In this document: positions 23,212 through 26,887 of the stretch, piece after piece | How the letters are laid out: the number at the start of each line of letters is the position of its first letter | How positions within the stretch are numbered: the stretch's first letter is position 1 | Assembly: GCA_964489015.1 (NCBI GenBank) | Contig: CAZAXD010000028.1 | Span: 1 to 26,887 of the forward strand | Source: JAPYWM01 sp964489015 | GTDB taxonomy: Bacteria; Bacteroidota; Bacteroidia; SpSt-205 | Direction of reading: 5' to 3' | DNA: 26,887 nt | Notes under the pieces: model-generated | The model's database searches: none | Seen by the model: only the letters and a program-made list of their open reading frames with translations | What the model was told of the DNA's origin: nothing | Program-made: the position numbers and the translations under genes

Positions 23212-24054
23212 ATGGCAGCCGTGCACTTTAAGGATTATTATGCCATTTTAGGGGTGTCTCGTGACGCTTCGGCAGAGGATATTAAGAAAGCCTATCGCCG
23301 CTTAGCGCGGCAGTACCATCCTGATCTCAATCCGGGTAATAAGCAGGCGGAAGAGAAGTTTAAGGAAATTCAGGAGGCTTATGAGGTACTAAGTAATCCT
23401 GAAACGCGAGCCAAGTATGATCAGCTAGGGGCCAATTGGAAAGCTTATGAACAGACGGGGTGGCCAGGAGGCGGCTTTTCGGGATGGGGAGAGGGGGGGG
23501 CTGAGGCTTTTAGTGGGTTCTCAGACTTTTTTCGGATGTTTTTTGGGGAAGATCTCTTCAGACAAGCGCGTCGCCAGCCCCTCGAGGTACGCATGCCCAT
23601 TACCTTGGAGGAACTCTATACCGGCGTCAAGAAGACGATTCGCGTAGGTAATAGTACCGTCGAGGTGCCTATTGCTCGCGGGGTCAAGCCCAATAGCCGC
23701 GTACGACTGCGTAACCAAGGGCCTACTGGGGAATTGATTGTTTATCTTGATTTACAACCTCATCCGCGCTTTCATTTGGAAGGGAATCAGCTCTATACTG
23801 TCCTGGAAGTGCCTCTGTATACGGCGATTCTGGGAGGTACGGCAGAGCTTGTGCATTTAGATGGTAGCCGGCTGCGGCTGCAGATTCCGCCCGAAACGCC
23901 CAATGGGCATACGCTGGTTCTACGGGGCAAAGGCTGGCCCACCAATCCACCCGGCGACCTCTACGTCGAGGTGCGGGTGCGCTTGCCCAAAAACCTCACG
24001 GCGGAGGAGCGGCGCCTCTTTGAAGAGCTTCGGCGACGCCGCCCTCATGAATAA
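23212..24054 (+). CDS. CbpA-type DnaJ co-chaperone (no zinc finger)
   Basis: This 280-aa J-domain protein starts 'MAAVHFKDYYAILGVSRDAS', with HPD at residues 36-38. A Gly/Phe-rich linker (about 75-105, 'GWPGGGFSGWGEGG') follows, then two C-terminal substrate-binding domains. The four-repeat CxxCxGxG zinc finger of DnaJ is absent, so it is the CbpA/class B form. It should stimulate a DnaK ATPase and present unfolded clients. The frame is open upstream to 22885, but the J-domain N-terminus and the -10 box at 23190 fix the start at 23212. Back-to-back placement with hsp20 suggests a shared proteostasis role. It overlaps yraN by 8 nt. Confidence 0.9.
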   Translation: MAAVHFKDYYAILGVSRDASAEDIKKAYRRLARQYHPDLNPGNKQAEEKFKEIQEAYEVLSNPETRAKYDQLGANWKAYEQTGWPGGGFSGWGEGGAEAFSGFSDFFRMFFGEDLFRQARRQPLEVRMPITLEELYTGVKKTIRVGNSTVEVPIARGVKPNSRVRLRNQGPTGELIVYLDLQPHPRFHLEGNQLYTVLEVPLYTAILGGTAELVHLDGSRLRLQIPPETPNGHTLVLRGKGWPTNPPGDLYVEVRVRLPKNLTAEERRLFEELRRRRPHE

Positions 24055-24391
24055 AGGCGCTTACGGCGAAGCCCTCGCTGCTGATTTTTTGGCAGAGCGG
24101 GGGCATGCCATTTTATATCGCAACTGGCGCAGCGGCATCTACGAGATAGACCTGATTACGCGGCATGGGGATGAGCTCGTCTTTGTCGAAGTGCGTACCT
24201 TGTCTGTGTGTACCCCCTGGTATCCTGAAGAGACAATCGGTCCCCGCAAACGAGCGCGCCTTCTCCGAGCGATTGGCGCTTTTTACCAGCAGGAGCCTAC
24301 CTGGCAGACTTATCCTGCCCGTATCGACATCGTAGGTGTGCGGCTCGGAAGCATTCCTGAGATTCTCCACATAGAAGACGCCTTTCGCTAA
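24047..24391 (+). CDS. YraN family (UPF0102) endonuclease-like protein
   Basis: This 114-aa protein has the family pattern 'GAYGEALAADFLAERGHAIL', 'NWRSGIYEIDLITRHG' and 'LVFVEVRT', a restriction-endonuclease-like fold with E-D-ExR type catalytic residues. The exact cellular role of the family is not established. The ATG at 24047 overlaps the dnaJ-like stop. The TAA (24389-24391) overlaps the stop codon of the convergent ABC exporter gene. Confidence 0.88.
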   Translation: MNKGAYGEALAADFLAERGHAILYRNWRSGIYEIDLITRHGDELVFVEVRTLSVCTPWYPEETIGPRKRARLLRAIGAFYQQEPTWQTYPARIDIVGVRLGSIPEILHIEDAFR

Positions 24392-26202
24392 GGGGTCGCC
24401 TGCAGTTGGTAGAGTCGGCTATAGAGCCCGCCCCGGCTAAGGAGCGTATCATGGGTGCCTTCCTCCACGATTTTGCCCTTATCTAGAACGTAAATCCAGT
24501 CGGCGTGTCGCACCATAGAAAGTCGGTGTGCAATGAGGATGAGGGTGAAACTGCGAGGCATATGGGCCAAGGCGGTATGGATACGGGCTTCTGATTCACT
24601 GTCTAGGGCTGAGGTGGCTTCATCTAGGATGAGGATTTGAGGCTGGCGATAAAGGGCACGGGCCAGGGCGAGTCGCTGGCGTTGGCCCCCGGAAAAGCGC
24701 TGACCTCTTTCGCCTACGAGGGTTTGGAGCTTATCCGGCAGCTCTTCGACAAAATCTCGCGCCTGGGCTAAGGTGAGGGCTTCCCACAGACGGCCTTCAT
24801 CCACAGGCCCCTCGGTGCCATAAGTAAGGTTTTCTAGCAAGGTCGTATGAAATAACATGCCGTCTTGCGGTACGATGCCTAGCAATCGCCGATAACTCAT
24901 GGGATCTACCTTGGAGAGGGGGTAGCCGTCAATCAGAATATCACCCTGGGTAGGCTGGTAAAAGCCGCAAATGAGATCGACTAAGGTTGTCTTGCCGCTG
25001 CCAGAGGGGCCTACGAGGGCGATCCGGCTGCCTTTGGGAATCTCTAGACTGATATCATGCAGGACTACCTTATCCCCGTAGGCGAAATGTACATGCTCCA
25101 AGCGAATAGCGCTACTAAGGCTAGTCAACACCCGATCCGCTGTTTTAGGACGACTCTCAGGGGCCTCGGCTAGGAGCGTTTCTAAGCGGCGGTACGAGAC
25201 GATAGCCTTCTGCACCCGAGAAACCGCCTGATTAAAGGTCTTCATAGGGCTCAGAAATTGTCCAAAAAGCGCAATGAACGTAATAAACTCGGACGCTTTG
25301 AGCTCGCCGCCTAGCACGGCAAAGGTACCATAATACAAGAGCCCTACGACTACCAGGACACTTAGCACCTCCGTCAGGGGCGAGACGAGCTCAAGCCTGC
25401 GGCGTAAGCTGATCATGAAATGGGTATAGGCTGCGTTTTCTCGCTCGAAGCGGACCCGCTCTTGCGCTTCGGCCCCGAAAGCTTTCACGGTGCGGGCCCC
25501 AGCTAGAAACTCCTCCAAGGTCGAAAGTACCTTATCCATGCGCCGCTGACCCTGATGGGCTCGCCTTCGAAGGGCTTTACTAAGCCTACTAATCGCCCAG
25601 CCTGTCAGCGGTAGCACAATAAGCGAAATTAGGGTGAGCTTCCACGAAAGAATAAACATGGCGCACAAGAAAAATAACATCGTAATCGGGTCATTCAGAA
25701 GGTTGTATATGGTGCCAAGCACGGCTTCTTGAATGATTTGAACGTCCTGCGTCAGCAGATTGAGAATCTTACCTTTGCGATTTCGGATAAAAAAACCCAG
25801 GGGCAGCTGGGTTAGGTGCGAAAAAAGGCGGTTCCGTAAATTTTGGATCAAGCGATTTTCATAAGCGGCTATGGCCCAGGCCCCCGCATACCGAAAAGCG
25901 TTTTTGAGTAGGATAGCCAGCACAATAACGGCACTAAAAAAAGCCAGAGCCTGAAGCGCCCCTGCCTCTAAGCGGTACCGATAGAGTTCGTAAAAGAGGA
26001 AGCGTTTCCAGGCTTCCAAGCTGAAGGCCGTAGGTAAGGGAGCCGGTTCCGCAGCTTGTGCAAAGAGAATCTCCAAGAAGGGTATGATCAGGGTCAGCGA
26101 AAAGACGTTAAAGAGATTAAAAAGCACAAAGCACAGGAGGGCATAGACCAAGTAGCGCTGTACGGGGCGCCCATGGGCTAGAATGCGAAGGGCTATCTGC
26201 AT
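24388..26202 (-). CDS. MsbA-type ABC exporter (fused membrane and ATPase domains)
   Basis: This 604-aa half-transporter has an N-terminal six-helix membrane domain (about residues 15-330) and a C-terminal ATPase. Motifs are Walker A 'GPSGSGKTT' (about 395-403), signature 'FSGGQRQRLALARAL' (about 497-511), Walker B 'ILILDEATSALD' (about 517-528) and the H-loop in 'LIAHRLS'. It would act as a homodimer or with a partner; lipid A or other lipid export (MsbA) is possible, as is drug or peptide export. It stands alone with its own promoter, and its stop overlaps that of yraN. Confidence 0.9.
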   Translation of the reverse strand: MQIALRILAHGRPVQRYLVYALLCFVLFNLFNVFSLTLIIPFLEILFAQAAEPAPLPTAFSLEAWKRFLFYELYRYRLEAGALQALAFFSAVIVLAILLKNAFRYAGAWAIAAYENRLIQNLRNRLFSHLTQLPLGFFIRNRKGKILNLLTQDVQIIQEAVLGTIYNLLNDPITMLFFLCAMFILSWKLTLISLIVLPLTGWAISRLSKALRRRAHQGQRRMDKVLSTLEEFLAGARTVKAFGAEAQERVRFERENAAYTHFMISLRRRLELVSPLTEVLSVLVVVGLLYYGTFAVLGGELKASEFITFIALFGQFLSPMKTFNQAVSRVQKAIVSYRRLETLLAEAPESRPKTADRVLTSLSSAIRLEHVHFAYGDKVVLHDISLEIPKGSRIALVGPSGSGKTTLVDLICGFYQPTQGDILIDGYPLSKVDPMSYRRLLGIVPQDGMLFHTTLLENLTYGTEGPVDEGRLWEALTLAQARDFVEELPDKLQTLVGERGQRFSGGQRQRLALARALYRQPQILILDEATSALDSESEARIHTALAHMPRSFTLILIAHRLSMVRHADWIYVLDKGKIVEEGTHDTLLSRGGLYSRLYQLQATP

Positions 26203-26206
26203 ACCT

Positions 26207-26214
26207 CAAAGGTA
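26207..26214 (-). promoter_or_regulatory. -10 box TACCTTTG for the ABC exporter
   Basis: A perfect TAnnTTTG match ends 4 nt before the ATG at 26202, which predicts a leaderless mRNA. Confidence 0.7.
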
Positions 26215-26534
26215 GGCTAGAAACAAATGCTGCACTGCCTGCCCCGACTCTTTCTGACGCATACCTCTGAAGCCCTACGAAAGCGTGGCTGTTAGCTTCT
26301 AAATCTATAAAGCTCATAGTCACTCTCGGGGTAAGGACTATTCTTTTCGTCGGCCCTTGCCCTCATCCCAACAGCGACGAAGGGGCTGCCTTTTCCCAAC
26401 CAAAAGGCGCTAAGTTTTGTGTCCAGTCTAGCAAGATAGAAAGCTTATTGTCCTTCTGGATTGGATGGCGGATTGATAAGCCTCTTAGTACAATGAGGCT
26501 GGAGCCTTTGGGGGAGGCTACATATAGTTTGGTC
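26215..26534. other. Gene-free gap with three short hairpins
   Basis: No convincing coding frame is seen on either strand. Hairpins on the plus strand: 26388-26394 with 26402-26408 (GCCTTTT/AAAAGGC, 7-nt loop), 26479-26484 with 26495-26500 (AGCCTC/GAGGCT, 10-nt loop) and 26503-26507 with 26515-26519 (AGCCT/AGGCT). The last two can also pair with each other (AGGC-TGGA-GCCT), giving alternative folds. A looser 7-bp repeat lies at 26346-26352/26375-26381. No tmRNA, SRP RNA, RNase P or riboswitch signature was recognised. Confidence 0.4.
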
Positions 26535-26542
26535 TAACTTTG
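26535..26542 (+). promoter_or_regulatory. -10 box TAACTTTG for the GT39-like gene
   Basis: A perfect TAnnTTTG match lies 24 nt before the ATG at 26567. It has a longer leader than most genes here. Confidence 0.62.
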
Positions 26543-26566
26543 TGAGGATAGCTTATTCTACGAGTT

Positions 26567-26887
26567 ATGCTACGTTTTCTCAAGCGTGGAGATAAGGACT
26601 GGCTTCTCCCTGTGCTGGTGGCTGAAATTGGCGCTATACTTATCATTTGGGTAGCTCATATTCAGTGGCTGAGCGGAGGAGGGTTTAGATTCCTTTTGAT
26701 AGACGATGCCATGATCTCGATGAACTATGCGCGGTCTTTAGCGGAGGGATGCGGGCTGGTGTGGTACTGCGGGGCGGAGCGAGTAGAGGGCTATACCAAT
26801 TTTTTGTGGACGCTGTACATGGCGCTGTGGCACTTGGTAGGGCTGGGGGAGAATTACACGTCACTGCCTATACTGCTAACAGGACTT
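26567..26887 (+). CDS. GT39-like membrane glycosyltransferase, N-terminal part (cut by window edge)
   Basis: 107 codons are open from the ATG to the window end. A membrane helix (about residues 13-32) is followed by 'LLIDDAMISMNYARSLAEG', then 'GLVWYCGAERVEGYTNFLW'. That is the conserved first periplasmic loop of polyprenol-phosphate-sugar-dependent, GT39-related enzymes, where the Asp-Asp pair is catalytic or metal-binding (known for the family). The protein probably transfers a sugar to a lipid or protein on the periplasmic face. The rest lies outside the window, so the subfamily cannot be named. Confidence 0.75.
   Translation, partial: MLRFLKRGDKDWLLPVLVAEIGAILIIWVAHIQWLSGGGFRFLLIDDAMISMNYARSLAEGCGLVWYCGAERVEGYTNFLWTLYMALWHLVGLGENYTSLPILLTGL

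Noticed and set aside
26117..26323. 68-codon minus-strand frame before the ABC exporter
   Set aside because: It overlaps the exporter N-terminus and its promoter in another frame and shows no protein-like pattern.
1..26887. CRISPR array, insertion sequence, phage or defence island
   Set aside because: No regularly spaced repeats, transposase or integrase motifs, or known defence domains were found; nearly every frame is a recognisable cellular gene.

Overview
The window looks like a compact piece of chromosome from a member of the Bacteroidota, possibly a thermophile. The evidence is a secreted M43 metalloprotease with a type IX secretion (T9SS) C-terminal domain, the Bacteroidota-type -10 promoter box TAnnTTTG in front of nearly every transcription unit, and the general absence of Shine-Dalgarno sites. 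A small ba3-type (B-family) heme-copper oxidase suggests a thermophilic or low-oxygen lifestyle, but that part is inference. I saw no insertion sequence, phage gene, CRISPR array or plasmid function; most genes are housekeeping.

Layout. 1-1747 (minus): the N-terminal part of a probable membrane sensor histidine kinase, cut by the window edge, preceded by a small membrane protein. 1788-5041 (plus): an overlapping operon of a UPF0173 metallo-beta-lactamase-fold hydrolase, gltX and ricT (PSP1). 5038-6141 (minus): a tRNA-Met followed 4 nt later by an AAA ATPase with a GTG start. 6231-9908 (plus): the T9SS-secreted M43 protease. 9987-11740 (minus): a divergent QueA-like protein and ispD. 11798-13824 (plus): an ABC permease and a family 2 glycosyltransferase. 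13888-14589 (plus): an outer-membrane beta-barrel. 14730-18224 (plus): the oxidase cluster of subunit IIa (45 aa), II, I, SCO and a membrane-anchored cytochrome c. 18175-19431 (minus): a family 4 glycosyltransferase. 19495-20338 (plus): a His/Met-rich lipoprotein split by a frameshift. 20384-22539 (minus): pyrE and a secreted protein of unknown function. 22609-24391: hsp20 (minus) back to back with a CbpA-type dnaJ and yraN (plus). 24388-26202 (minus): an MsbA-type ABC exporter. 26567-end (plus): the start of a GT39-like membrane glycosyltransferase.

The genes are packed very tightly. Co-directional genes overlap at start and stop codons (2500, 4022, 10688, 13042, 17667, 24047). Two convergent pairs have overlapping stop codons and a third overlaps by 50 bp. 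Many -10 boxes end only 3-9 nt before the start codon, which predicts leaderless mRNAs. The clear Shine-Dalgarno exceptions are hsp20 and the first gene of the oxidase cluster.

I found no clear new defence or mobile system. The best leads are the widespread leaderless layout, the tRNA-to-ATPase junction, the QueA homologue that lacks many signature residues, the lipoprotein frameshift near a G7 tract, and a hairpin-rich 350-nt gap near the right end.
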